Of a DNA stretch of 64,000 bases, positions 18,448-27,185 are shown one piece after another. The DNA lies in NCBI RefSeq assembly GCF_007713685.1, contig NZ_VMRJ01000003.1, forward strand, positions 837,044 to 901,043, given 5' to 3'. Under the pieces are notes generated by a model. That model searched no databases. It was not told where the DNA came from and saw nothing but the letters and a program-made list of their open reading frames with translations. The position numbers were made by a program, and so were the translations under genes. Numbering within the stretch: the first letter of the stretch is position 1; each line of letters starts with the position of its first letter. This stretch comes from Hymenobacter setariae. GTDB taxonomy: Bacteria; Bacteroidota; Bacteroidia; Cytophagales; Hymenobacteraceae.

Positions 18448-19224
18448 ATGGCCCATTCGACCACCTTAGAGCCCACTGCTGCCACTACTACCTACTCCGA
18501 TGCACCACGCACCGGCACATGGGATGGTGGCAATGAACCCTTTAAAGCGAGCTACGGCAAGCTAATGATGTGGTTCTTCCTGCTATCAGACGCCTTCACT
18601 TTTGGAGCGTTTTTGACAGCATACGGCATGATTCGCCACAAGCACGGCGTTTTTACCGGTACCGCTGATAAGTTCTTCTTTAGCACAGCCCACTGGCCTA
18701 TCCCCGAAAAGGTATTTAACGGGTTCCCAGGCCTCCATGGCATGGACTTGCCATTGGCCTTCGTGGCGTTGATGACGATGATTCTCATCTTCAGCTCCGT
18801 AACGATGGTACTGGCCGTAGAAGCTGGCCACCGTATGGACAAGGCTGATGTGCAAAAGTGGTTGCTGTGGACTATCCTCTTTGGTGCAATGTTCCTCAGC
18901 TCGCAGGCTTGGGAGTGGACCCACTTTATTGGCGGCGATGAAAAAGGTACTTTAATGGCTGATGGCAGCCGCATGTTTGGCGCTAACCTAGCGGTCAATC
19001 AGTATGGCCCGCCGCTTTTTGCTGACCTGTTTTTCTTCATCACTGGTTTCCACGGTACGCACGTATTCTCTGGTGTGTGCTTGTTGGTATGGTGCTTCAT
19101 TGCTACCACCAATGGTACGTTTGAGAAGCGTGGCCACTACGAAATGGTGGAAAAAATTGGTCTATACTGGCACTTTGTAGACTTGGTGTGGGTGTTCGTA
19201 TTCACTTTCTTCTACTTGGTGTAA
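18448..19224 (+). CDS. Cytochrome c oxidase subunit III (long form)
   Basis: The 258-residue product is homologous to the preceding gene. It has the conserved GFHGTHVFSGVCLLVWC and IGLYWHFVDLVWVFVFTFFYL end, plus the N-terminal KLMMWFFLLSDAFTFGAFL helix. A soluble loop of about 50 residues (HKHGVFTGTADKFFF and later GGDEKGTLMADG) makes it longer. The ATG at 18448 is preferred to the TTG at 18436. Confidence 0.92.
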   Translation: MAHSTTLEPTAATTTYSDAPRTGTWDGGNEPFKASYGKLMMWFFLLSDAFTFGAFLTAYGMIRHKHGVFTGTADKFFFSTAHWPIPEKVFNGFPGLHGMDLPLAFVALMTMILIFSSVTMVLAVEAGHRMDKADVQKWLLWTILFGAMFLSSQAWEWTHFIGGDEKGTLMADGSRMFGANLAVNQYGPPLFADLFFFITGFHGTHVFSGVCLLVWCFIATTNGTFEKRGHYEMVEKIGLYWHFVDLVWVFVFTFFYLV

Positions 19225-19246
19225 CAAAAATTTTGGATGTTGTTTA

Positions 19247-19282
19247 GAATGCTGAATACCTAACTTATGGTGTTCAGCATTC
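19247..19282. repeat. Intergenic hairpin between subunit III and IV genes
   Basis: GAATGCTGAATACC (19247-19260) pairs with 19269-19282 with one G-T type mismatch in 14 positions and an 8-nt loop. A further copy of AGCATTC follows at once. It lacks a T-run, so attenuator or repeat element are both possible. Confidence 0.6.
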
Positions 19283-19309
19283 AGCATTCAAGACCTAAAA
19301 ATTTAAAAA

Positions 19310-19663
19310 ATGTCTGCTCACGCTACTACCGAACACGCCTACATTCCGGGCGAAATCGCCAAACCCAACACTGGGTGGATTTGGAAAACCTTCTGGGTAC
19401 TAGTAATCATCACGGCGGTGGAGTTTGCTATTGCTTTCGCCATGACGAGCCCCGGGCTGCGTACCTTCCGCAACAGCATCTTCATCGTACTCACGATTTT
19501 GAAAGCTTTCTTTATTGTGGGAGAGTTCATGCACTTGAAGCATGAGACTAAGAGTCTCATCTGGACTATCCTCATCCCCACTGCGCTGCTGGTGTGGCTG
19601 GTAGTTGCCCTAGTTACAGAAGGTTCGTCTATCGGCGAAACTCTCTCGCACATGTTCAGCTAA
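19310..19663 (+). CDS. Cytochrome c oxidase subunit IV (prokaryotic type)
   Basis: The 117-residue product has three hydrophobic helices. The motif KAFFIVGEFMHLKHETKSL around 70-88 is typical of the bacterial COX4/CtaF-like small subunit. It lies directly after the two subunit III genes and 3 nt before the SCO-like gene. It is an accessory structural subunit of the oxidase. Confidence 0.9.
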   Translation: MSAHATTEHAYIPGEIAKPNTGWIWKTFWVLVIITAVEFAIAFAMTSPGLRTFRNSIFIVLTILKAFFIVGEFMHLKHETKSLIWTILIPTALLVWLVVALVTEGSSIGETLSHMFS

Positions 19664-19666
19664 TCA

Positions 19667-20365
19667 ATGCGGCCCCGCCAAACCATTTTGTTGGGGCTGC
19701 TCTTGCTGTTGCCCGTATTAGCGTTTCTGTTCCTCTACGGCTTCGGCTCCAATCATTACGCGCTGCCAACCTACTTGCCTGAGCGGGCGGACTCTGTCCG
19801 TGTTGCGGGCGGAGGGTGGCAGCGCGATACTGTTTATCACCAGGTGCAGTCTTTTAAATTCCGTGCAGCTGGTGGGCGGTATGTAACAAGCCAAGAGCTT
19901 GGGCAAGGCCTGTATATACTACAGATTCTGACACCAGGGGATGCTAGTGTACAGGCTACGCGTGAAATGGCGCGTTTACAAGAGAAGTTTCGCCGAGAGC
20001 CTCAGGTGCGATTGGCCACGATAATTTCGAAATCAACCGCACCTCAGGCTTCTGATGTGAATACGCAGCTCGAAAAATTGAGCGAGCAGTATGGTACCAT
20101 TAGTGGCAAATGGTTTATCCTAGGGGCAGCTCCCGACTCGGTGCAGCGCCTAGCCCAATATGAACTAGGATTGACCGCTCTGCGCCCAGAGCATTTGCCT
20201 TTTAGGCCTGCTACTGAGCCGGCAACTTTGCCCGCGGGCCGGTTGTTGCTCATTGACCACGACCAGCATGTGCGTGGCATCTACGATGGTGCCGATATCC
20301 ATGAGATAGAGCGGCTCATTACGGAAGTTAACGTTTTGCTTTATATCTATGACCACCGCCACTGA
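19667..20365 (+). CDS. SCO-family-like protein lacking all cysteines
   Basis: The 232-residue product has an N-terminal signal anchor (residues 7-25, LLGLLLLLPVLAFLFLYGFG) and a periplasmic domain. Position in the cox cluster, the N-terminal GSNHYALPTYLPE stretch and the C-terminal YDGADIHEIERLITEVNVLL resemble SCO1/SenC proteins, which deliver copper to CuA. The thioredoxin-fold strand where CXXXC should stand reads ILQILTPGDASV, and the whole protein contains no Cys. It therefore cannot bind copper by the normal site. It overlaps the DUF420 gene by 17 nt. The family assignment is by context and partial resemblance, so it is moderate. Confidence 0.6.
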   Translation: MRPRQTILLGLLLLLPVLAFLFLYGFGSNHYALPTYLPERADSVRVAGGGWQRDTVYHQVQSFKFRAAGGRYVTSQELGQGLYILQILTPGDASVQATREMARLQEKFRREPQVRLATIISKSTAPQASDVNTQLEKLSEQYGTISGKWFILGAAPDSVQRLAQYELGLTALRPEHLPFRPATEPATLPAGRLLLIDHDQHVRGIYDGADIHEIERLITEVNVLLYIYDHRH

Positions 20366-20924
20366 GCAGTTGCAGCCGCCCGTATTAGAGCCGGGTGATT
20401 ACACAAAGTATAAGATTATCCTGGGCGTACTAGGGGCGGTGGTGCCCTTGCTGGTAGCAGTGCTATACTTCTTTCCTCAGACTTTCCGTATTCCGGGGGC
20501 CCAGGTACGAATGCTGCCTGCTATCAATGCAGGGCTGAACTCGCTGACGGCTATTTGCCTGCTGGCAGGTTACTATTTTATTCGGCAAAAAGATGTAGTG
20601 CGGCACCGGGCCATGATGGGCATTGCGTTTGGCTTAGGTAGCTTGTTTTTGCTCTCGTACGTAGCTTATCACTCGCAAGCGGATAGCACGCATTTTGGTG
20701 GGGTAGGGGCTATCCGTTTAATTTATTTTATTCTGCTCTTAACTCACATCAGCTTGGCTGTAGTGACCGTGGCGCTGGTATTATTTACACTTTACTTTGC
20801 GCTAACGGGGCAGTATACCAAGCACAAAGCCATTGCACGGTGGACGTTCCCGGTGTGGCTTTATGTCTCCGTGACGGGCGTCATCGTATACTTCATGATT
20901 GCTCCGTACTACCCCGCTGCCTAG
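20349..20924 (+). CDS. DUF420 membrane protein (cytochrome oxidase assembly context)
   Basis: The 191-residue product has five hydrophobic helices. It matches DUF420/CtaM-like proteins, which accompany caa3-type oxidase genes and in Firmicutes help heme-copper oxidase maturation. Conserved His are present in VRHRAMMGIAFGLG, SYVAYHSQAD and LTHISLAVV. The start lies inside the end of the SCO-like gene (17-nt overlap), which points to coupled translation. The function here is inferred from family and context. Confidence 0.82.
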   Translation: MTTATEQLQPPVLEPGDYTKYKIILGVLGAVVPLLVAVLYFFPQTFRIPGAQVRMLPAINAGLNSLTAICLLAGYYFIRQKDVVRHRAMMGIAFGLGSLFLLSYVAYHSQADSTHFGGVGAIRLIYFILLLTHISLAVVTVALVLFTLYFALTGQYTKHKAIARWTFPVWLYVSVTGVIVYFMIAPYYPAA

Positions 20925-20965
20925 GTAGGTAGCAAACTTTCCTTGAATATTAGTGTTCTGAATTT

Positions 20966-21220
20966 ATGAAAAAGCTATTTTTTGCCTTGACACTTAGCTA
21001 TTTACTTCTAGGTCAACTTGGGTTGAGCCAGCAGGCGCGTGCCCAGTGCGTGATGTGTAAGTCGCAGGTAGAAGCGGCTCGGGCTGAGCGCGACGACTAC
21101 GATGTAGCTGGCCTCAACAAAGGCATCGTGTACATGATGACCATACCCTATATCTTAATGGGGACTATTGGGTACTTCTGGTATCGGCGCACGCACCCCA
21201 AGCGTACGCCTGTAGCATGA
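20966..21220 (+). CDS. Small membrane protein with CxxC motif, unknown function
   Basis: The 84-residue product has a signal peptide (to about residue 26), then AQCVMCKSQVEAA with a CVMC pair at 28-31, and one C-terminal helix (YMMTIPYILMGTIGYFWYR) with a basic tail. It is exported and anchored, with the Cys pair outside the membrane. The position between DUF420 and DUF983 at the end of the cox gene run suggests a role in oxidase maturation (copper or thiol handling); this is inference. Its end overlaps the next start by 4 nt (ATGA). Confidence 0.7.
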   Translation: MKKLFFALTLSYLLLGQLGLSQQARAQCVMCKSQVEAARAERDDYDVAGLNKGIVYMMTIPYILMGTIGYFWYRRTHPKRTPVA

Positions 21221-21618
21221 AGCCTATCCGAGCGTGGTGGCTAGCCCTGCTAGCGCTACGCTGCCCGCATTGCCATACAGGGCCATTGTTCAACTATGGC
21301 ATGTACAACCTAGGCCACTTCACGGACATGCCTGAGAGCTGCCCAGTGTGTGGACAGCACTACGAGCCTGAGCCAGGATTTTATTGGGGAGCTATGTACA
21401 TCAGCTTCACCTTTGCAGTGCCGATAGTGCTTGTGAGCGGAGCAGTGCTGTACTGGTTTTTTGGCGACCCGCCGACTTGGGTGTATGTAACGACAGTGGC
21501 TGTCGTGATGCTATTGCTCACGCCGCCATCTTTTCGCTATGCGCGCGCTGTGATGCTGTATGCATTTGGCGGTGTGCGTTTTAACAAACGCTACCTTGAA
21601 AAAGGTAGCGCTACCTAG
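21217..21618 (+). CDS. DUF983 zinc-ribbon membrane protein
   Basis: The 133-residue product fits DUF983: two CxxC pairs (CPHC at about 19-22 and CPVC at about 42-45) form a probable zinc ribbon, followed by PEPGFYWGAMYISF and two helices. Its function is not established. It overlaps the preceding small gene by 4 nt and is the last gene of the respiratory block; a long hairpin follows. Confidence 0.88.
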   Translation: MKPIRAWWLALLALRCPHCHTGPLFNYGMYNLGHFTDMPESCPVCGQHYEPEPGFYWGAMYISFTFAVPIVLVSGAVLYWFFGDPPTWVYVTTVAVVMLLLTPPSFRYARAVMLYAFGGVRFNKRYLEKGSAT

Positions 21619-21680
21619 TATTTAGGTTTATCCTCGCCCGATTTTTGTAAGGATAGCGGCGGTGTTATCTCTTAAGAAAG

Positions 21681-21725
21681 CCCTGGTTGGCTGCGCAGCA
21701 CTAAGGTGCTGGCAGTTGGCCAGGG
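21681..21725 (+). terminator. Long hairpin after the respiratory block, possible terminator
   Basis: CCCTGG (21681-21686) pairs with CCAGGG (21720-21725), and the inner part CAGCAC/GTGCTG closes a 4-nt loop with a few bulges. Only a short T-rich tail follows, so termination is plausible but not certain. Confidence 0.5.
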
Positions 21726-21743
21726 TATTTAGTTAAGCTACCT

Positions 21744-24700
21744 ATGGAGCTTTCTGACTCGTTGGTTCGTCGCGGCTGGGGTATTGCTTGGGCTTGGCTG
21801 CTAGTAATCAGTGGATTATTGGCATTTAGCGCTAGCTATTTAACTAGCCAGTATGGGCCTGGTGCCGGCGATGAGTCGCAGCCTGGTACAAGTCAGGTGC
21901 AGCACCTAGTGCAGCAGGCCACGGCCACGGCTAGCCAAGAAGCAGAACGTATTCTGCAAGCCAGTCGATACCAAAAAAACCTCCGATTTAGCCAGCTGCT
22001 GAGTCAAAGCACTTATCCAGCTTTTGTCGTAGAAAATGGGCAGCTGCGCGAATGGTCGGCAGCGGGCCCCTCGCCTAAAGCCGAGGACATAGCCGATGAA
22101 CGGTCAGAGTGGCTTTCGCAAACTTCCCTAGGTGATTTTGTAGTGGTGCGGCGCGCCTACGGGACTATAGTAGTGTTGGTATATATCCCATTGCTGCAGC
22201 GCTACGGCATCAGTAACCGCTACTTGCGTGAAGGTTACGGCCGTGCGCTACTACAGGGATTGGATGTGCAGGTGCAATCAGCCATTGGGGCTAAGCCGAG
22301 CACGCTGGTGCGAGAGGCCACTGGCCAGCCGTTGTTTGCGGTGCAATGGCTGCAAAATAGCTCGCTGGCAGGGCGTTATTTGCCGCTGGCCTTATTGGCG
22401 CTCGGCGTGCTGCTGTACGTAGGAGGCTGGCTAGCGCTGGCGTGGCGCTGGTGGCTAGTCCGGCGAGGAGGGGCAGCCGTAGCCGCTTTGGTGCTGCCTC
22501 TACTGGCGCTACGAATAGTACTGTTGCAATTGGGGCTACCCTATGCAATGCTAGAGCTGCCGCTATTCGACCCTCGGGTGTACGCCGTGTCAAGCTGGGC
22601 ACCATCGCTGGGCGACTTGCTGCTGAATGCTGCATTAGCGCTGGTTATTGCTGCTGCAGTGTGGCTACTTAGTATTCACTATCGCTGGCAAACTCGCGCG
22701 CAAGTCGGCAACCGCATGGGTTGGCGTATCGGGCTGACCGTGGTATTTAGCTCGCTGCTGCTTTTGCTGCATAGCTACTACCGCATGGCATTTAGCAGTG
22801 GTCAGCTCAATCTTGATATTACCCAGAGTATTCAAGTTACGGGCTTTCGCCTAGTGTTAGCGCTGGCCGTCGTGCTGCACACAGCTGCCATTTTGCTGCT
22901 GCTACTGCTACTGACAAGGCTGCTAGGCCCCGGCCGGCGGCTGACGCACGGCGGCCTGCTACTCGGCCTCACGGGAGGGGGCGCGTTGGCCCTACTGGGG
23001 CTGAGCGCGTTACTTGGTTGGACCTGGCTTTGCCTGGCGGCTTTAGCTGTTAGCTATTTTGTGCTGGTGCGCATGGCGGGGCCGGGGCCTAGGGGCTTAG
23101 CCTACTTAGCACTACTACTGCTAGGGCTAGGGGCTGCCACCGGAGCCCTGGCGCAATACGAGCAGTTTGGGCATCAATTACTGCTGGATAAGCAGCGTTT
23201 AGCTAACAATCTTCTAGTTGATAATGACTTGCAGGGGGAGTTTCTATTAGGAGAGCGCATTCGCCTGCTCGCCGCCGACCCGGTTATTGCTCAAATGCTG
23301 GCTACCCAGCCTGTGCGGGCTGATGCGGTGCGCCGCCGCGTGAGTCGGCAGTACCTGCGCGACTATTTTGATAAGTACGAAGCCGGCATCAGCTTATTCG
23401 ATGCCGCGGGCAAGCCCGTAGACACGGAAGGAAGCGATACGCTCACCTTTGGCCAAACCCGCGAACTGCTGTCGCGCACGGCCACGGCCACCGACCAGGC
23501 GGGCGTATTTCTGTTAAAATCAGAAAATTCGTTTAGCTCGCGGCGCTACGCGGCCGTGGTGCCGCTGGTGGCGCCGCCGATAGTGGGCATTGGGCCCCCG
23601 GCGCCGGCCGGCACCATTGTGCTCACGCTTAGCCTACGCAAGCTATCGAGCTATAGTGTGCTGCCCGAATTGCTCGTAGACCAAAAGTTTTTTCAGCCGG
23701 GCCTTGCTACTGACCTCAACTACGCTGGCTTTGCGGCGGGACGCCTAGTGTATAGTGAGGGCGATTTTGACTACGCCAACTTACTGCCCGCTAGTCGCCT
23801 GCGCGACCCGCGCCTCTACCAAGAGGGCATAGTGCTCAGTGGGTTTCACCACTTAGCTGTGCATGGGGCAGAAGGCCGCACGGTGGTGGTGACGACCTCG
23901 ACCTACTCGCTAGCCGACTGGCTGTCCAACTTCTCATTTCAACTCTTGCTCAATAGCGTGCTGTGGGTGCTGGCGGCCAGCCTATACCTGCTGCTGCGCC
24001 GCGAGCGCAGCGCCTGGCAGCTCAATTTCAGCACCCGTATTCAGGTGCTGCTCAACGTGGGTATTTTGCTGTCGTTGGTAGTAGTGAGCGTGGCCACAGC
24101 TAGCCAAGTTATTTCGAGCTACCGCCGCGATTTGCTTCGTACCTACGAGCGCCGCGGCCACATTGCCCTCGAAAGTCTACTGCGCCGCCGCGACCTGCTG
24201 GCAGATAGTACTAATCGCCCTACTGGGTATGACCCGGCGCTTACCGGGCTAGTGCATAATGTAGCTGCCCTTACCGAAACCGACCTCAACTTGTATGATG
24301 CCCAAGGCAAGCTGCTGGTGAGCTCCCAGCCGCTCATTTTTGAAGCGGGCCTCCTAGGGTCGTTGCTCAATCCGCAGGCTATCGTAGCCTTTCGGGAGGG
24401 GGCCATGAGCCGCATTTTGCTCACTGAGCGGGCTGGGTCGTTGTCATTCAGTGCCTTGTACTTGCCTGTGCGAATGCCTAGTAGCGGCGGCACCGTGGCC
24501 GGGCCTGTGCTAGGCTATGTGGGTATTCCCTTCTTCGACTCACAGAAGGAACTGGATAGCAAGCTGACCGAGCTCTTCACCACTATCCTCAACATATTTA
24601 CACTTATGGGCTTGCTGTTCTTGGTGCTAGCGTTCGTAGCTACGCGCCAGCTCACGGCTCCGCTCAAGCTGCTGACCGAGCGCCTGAAACGCACCACGCT

Positions 24701-25502
24701 CACAGGCCAGAACGAAGTACTCGACTACCGCAGCAGCGACGACGAAATCGGGCTGCTGGTGCGCGAGTACAACACCATGCTTGGCAAGCTCGAAGCCAGC
24801 AAGCGTGAGTTGGCTACGCAAGAAAAAGAAGCAGCCTGGCGCGAGATGGCCCGCCAAGTAGCCCACGAAATCAAGAATCCGCTCACGCCTATGAAGCTGA
24901 GCCTGCAATACTTGCAAAAGGCCATTGATGAGGGAAGGCCCAACACCGAAGCTTTGATAGCCCGCATTTCGCAGACGCTCATCACCCAAATTGATGTGCT
25001 TTCCGACATTGCTACCTCGTTCAGCACTTTTACCAACCTGCCCACCATGCGCCCCGAGCGCCTCGATGTGGCGGCCGTGCTGCGACACTGCGCCGACCTC
25101 TTTCGGGAGCAGGATGGGGACGACGGCGAGCTACACCTAGCCCTACCCGACAATGAGTCGTGCACCGTATTTGCCGATGAAAGCCTGTTGGTGCGCACCT
25201 TCAACAACTTGTTGCTCAATGCCAAGCAGGCCGTGCCGCCCGGCCGTCAGCCTCGCCAGGAGGTAGCCCTTAAGTGTAGTCCTAGCAAGGTTCTCATCAC
25301 CATTGCCGACAATGGTAGCGGCATCGCCGAAGAGGTGCGCGACAAAGTCTTTCGGCCCAATTTTACCACGAAGGCCACCGGCTCGGGCATTGGGCTAGCG
25401 GTAGCTAAGCGCGGCATTGAGAGCGCGGGCGGCAGCATCTGGTTTGAAACGGTGGAAGACGAGGGCACTACCTTCTTTATCGAACTGCCGCTGGCAGGAT
25501 AA
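21744..25502 (+). CDS. Large NtrY-like sensor histidine kinase
   Basis: The 1252-residue membrane kinase has one N-terminal helix (about 15-33), an extracytoplasmic region, then many Leu-rich helices between about 205 and 480. A second extracytoplasmic domain, further helices near 735, 780 and 955, and a HAMP segment follow. The HisKA domain has phospho-acceptor His1041 in VAHEIKNPLTPMK. The ATPase domain shows the N box NLLLNAKQAV, G1 IADNGSGI and G2 GSGIGLAVAKRGIE. NtrY and related kinases share the HEIKNPLTPM form. No response regulator gene lies beside it. The signal sensed is unknown. The length is well above the 600-800 residues of a typical NtrY. Confidence 0.88.
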   Translation: MELSDSLVRRGWGIAWAWLLVISGLLAFSASYLTSQYGPGAGDESQPGTSQVQHLVQQATATASQEAERILQASRYQKNLRFSQLLSQSTYPAFVVENGQLREWSAAGPSPKAEDIADERSEWLSQTSLGDFVVVRRAYGTIVVLVYIPLLQRYGISNRYLREGYGRALLQGLDVQVQSAIGAKPSTLVREATGQPLFAVQWLQNSSLAGRYLPLALLALGVLLYVGGWLALAWRWWLVRRGGAAVAALVLPLLALRIVLLQLGLPYAMLELPLFDPRVYAVSSWAPSLGDLLLNAALALVIAAAVWLLSIHYRWQTRAQVGNRMGWRIGLTVVFSSLLLLLHSYYRMAFSSGQLNLDITQSIQVTGFRLVLALAVVLHTAAILLLLLLLTRLLGPGRRLTHGGLLLGLTGGGALALLGLSALLGWTWLCLAALAVSYFVLVRMAGPGPRGLAYLALLLLGLGAATGALAQYEQFGHQLLLDKQRLANNLLVDNDLQGEFLLGERIRLLAADPVIAQMLATQPVRADAVRRRVSRQYLRDYFDKYEAGISLFDAAGKPVDTEGSDTLTFGQTRELLSRTATATDQAGVFLLKSENSFSSRRYAAVVPLVAPPIVGIGPPAPAGTIVLTLSLRKLSSYSVLPELLVDQKFFQPGLATDLNYAGFAAGRLVYSEGDFDYANLLPASRLRDPRLYQEGIVLSGFHHLAVHGAEGRTVVVTTSTYSLADWLSNFSFQLLLNSVLWVLAASLYLLLRRERSAWQLNFSTRIQVLLNVGILLSLVVVSVATASQVISSYRRDLLRTYERRGHIALESLLRRRDLLADSTNRPTGYDPALTGLVHNVAALTETDLNLYDAQGKLLVSSQPLIFEAGLLGSLLNPQAIVAFREGAMSRILLTERAGSLSFSALYLPVRMPSSGGTVAGPVLGYVGIPFFDSQKELDSKLTELFTTILNIFTLMGLLFLVLAFVATRQLTAPLKLLTERLKRTTLTGQNEVLDYRSSDDEIGLLVREYNTMLGKLEASKRELATQEKEAAWREMARQVAHEIKNPLTPMKLSLQYLQKAIDEGRPNTEALIARISQTLITQIDVLSDIATSFSTFTNLPTMRPERLDVAAVLRHCADLFREQDGDDGELHLALPDNESCTVFADESLLVRTFNNLLLNAKQAVPPGRQPRQEVALKCSPSKVLITIADNGSGIAEEVRDKVFRPNFTTKATGSGIGLAVAKRGIESAGGSIWFETVEDEGTTFFIELPLAG

Positions 25503-25574
25503 ATTGGTAAGAATTAGCTATGTACATAATGGCGTAAGTTGGCATCAATCAGCTGACTACTTACCCTGTGCACT

Positions 25575-27056
25575 ATGGCAAACGCGCTTCTTACCACTTG
25601 GTTTTCGTTGCTACTGCTGCTGGTTATACCAGTAGGTGCAGCCCCACCTAGAGCCGTGCTGCGGGCGCAAGCCGGTAGCGACCCGATTATATTCAGCTAC
25701 TACAACCTATATGGAACGGCGAACGATAGGGGCCTGATTACTAGCAGCCGCGTTGGCTGGGTAGAATTTGGGAACGGTTCTTATACACCAACGCTAATTC
25801 GTTTCACAAATCGTATTGTGCAGAACCCGCCCGCGCGCACCCGCCTGCTAGAACCGCCGGTGCTAGTACTAATGCCTGGCGACACCGTGACGATACTGCA
25901 TAATACCGCCCGCAATAGCTTTCAATTCAAGGGTCGCCACCAAGCCGAACTAGATTTTTGTGTGCGCTTGTGGCGCGGCGCGCTCAGCCTAGATGGGGTG
26001 CCAGGCGAATTGAGCGAGCCAGTAGAGGGGGACTCGACCATTACTTACCAGGATGCGAACATTCGAAACTTGGCTAATCGCAAGCGCCTTACGCAATATT
26101 TGCCGTTGTGGCAGCGGCTGCGGCTAGAAGGCGACGCCCGCCTGGCCCAGTTGCGCCGCACGCCTGGCATCCGGCCTGAGGTGGCAGCTTGCCTAGGCCG
26201 GCAGATACGCTTACGGCTATTTTCGATGCTGCTCAACCCTCTGCAGCCCAACAGCCGCCGCGATACCCTACGCACTCCACCGGACGCTTACCGCGACACG
26301 GTAGCCGCGCAGCTGCGTGGTGTGCTAGCTATGCAGGCGCTACCTGCTGCGGCAAGCCAGGGGCTAGGCGGGGCGCTTAGCCAGTATGCCGAATACCAGT
26401 GCGTACTGGCGCGGCAATACCCCACCGCCGGGGCAAGCTATAAGATGGCCAAACAGCTATTTAGTGGCTTTCACCAGGCCTGGGCATGCTATTTAATTTT
26501 AGAGGATGGGCAGCAGCGCCAGAACCTTAGCTACTATATACAGGATTACGCCCGTTGGGTGAAGCCGCACGATGAGTTTCTGAAGATGCTGCGCGGCGGA
26601 CCGCCCGTGCCATTACGCTCCTATCCGCATGCCGCCTTTTCCGATTCACTGGCTGGTCCAGCCGGTCCACCGCGGCACCTCACCGACCTGCTGGCCGCTT
26701 ACCGCGGCAAAGTGGTACTGCTCGACCTCTGGGCCAGTTGGTGCGTGCCCTGCCGCGAAGAAATACCGCTATCAATAGCCGCTGCCAAGCGTTATGGCAA
26801 GCGGGGGCTGGTAGTGCTTTATCTATCCATCGACGAAGACCCCACGGCCTGGCGCGGGGCGCTTAAGCAGTTGCCGGCGGGCGCGGGGCTCCAGTATCGT
26901 TTCATACGCCCAGGGGCCTCCGCCTTCCGCCAGGAATTTGATGTGCGGTCGGTGCCGCACTACATGCTTCTTGACCGTAGCGGCACTGTGCGCAACCCCG
27001 ATGCCCTACGGCCTGGCGACGTACGCTTCGGGGCCTTGGTAGAACAGTTGCTGTGA
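25575..27056 (+). CDS. TlpA/ResA-like thioredoxin-domain protein
   Basis: The 493-residue exported protein has a signal peptide to about residue 23. A long N-terminal region of about 350 residues, alpha-helical in its second half, is followed by a thioredoxin-like domain near 365-490. The redox motif WCVPC lies in LLDLWASWCVPCREEIP, and a cis-Pro context is visible in DVRSVPHYMLLDRSG. Bacteroidota have many such proteins; they act as periplasmic thiol oxidoreductases. Partner unknown. It lies 72 nt after the kinase gene. Confidence 0.82.
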   Translation: MANALLTTWFSLLLLLVIPVGAAPPRAVLRAQAGSDPIIFSYYNLYGTANDRGLITSSRVGWVEFGNGSYTPTLIRFTNRIVQNPPARTRLLEPPVLVLMPGDTVTILHNTARNSFQFKGRHQAELDFCVRLWRGALSLDGVPGELSEPVEGDSTITYQDANIRNLANRKRLTQYLPLWQRLRLEGDARLAQLRRTPGIRPEVAACLGRQIRLRLFSMLLNPLQPNSRRDTLRTPPDAYRDTVAAQLRGVLAMQALPAAASQGLGGALSQYAEYQCVLARQYPTAGASYKMAKQLFSGFHQAWACYLILEDGQQRQNLSYYIQDYARWVKPHDEFLKMLRGGPPVPLRSYPHAAFSDSLAGPAGPPRHLTDLLAAYRGKVVLLDLWASWCVPCREEIPLSIAAAKRYGKRGLVVLYLSIDEDPTAWRGALKQLPAGAGLQYRFIRPGASAFRQEFDVRSVPHYMLLDRSGTVRNPDALRPGDVRFGALVEQLL

Positions 27057-27084
27057 GCTTGTAAGAATAGTTTAGATAGAGCAC

Positions 27085-27120
27085 TGCCAATTGCTATAGA
27101 TACACGTGGAGCAATTGGCA
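27085..27120. repeat. Intergenic inverted repeat before the 1305-residue OM protein gene
   Basis: TGCCAATTGCT (27085-27095) and its perfect complement (27110-27120) enclose a 14-nt loop. There is no T-run. It may lie in the leader of the gene starting at 27186. Confidence 0.55.
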
Positions 27121-27185
27121 CCGCTGCAAGGCACTAGTAGGGGGCCATCTAGCGTTGTGGGCCCGCTAGTGCCGAACTTTACTCT

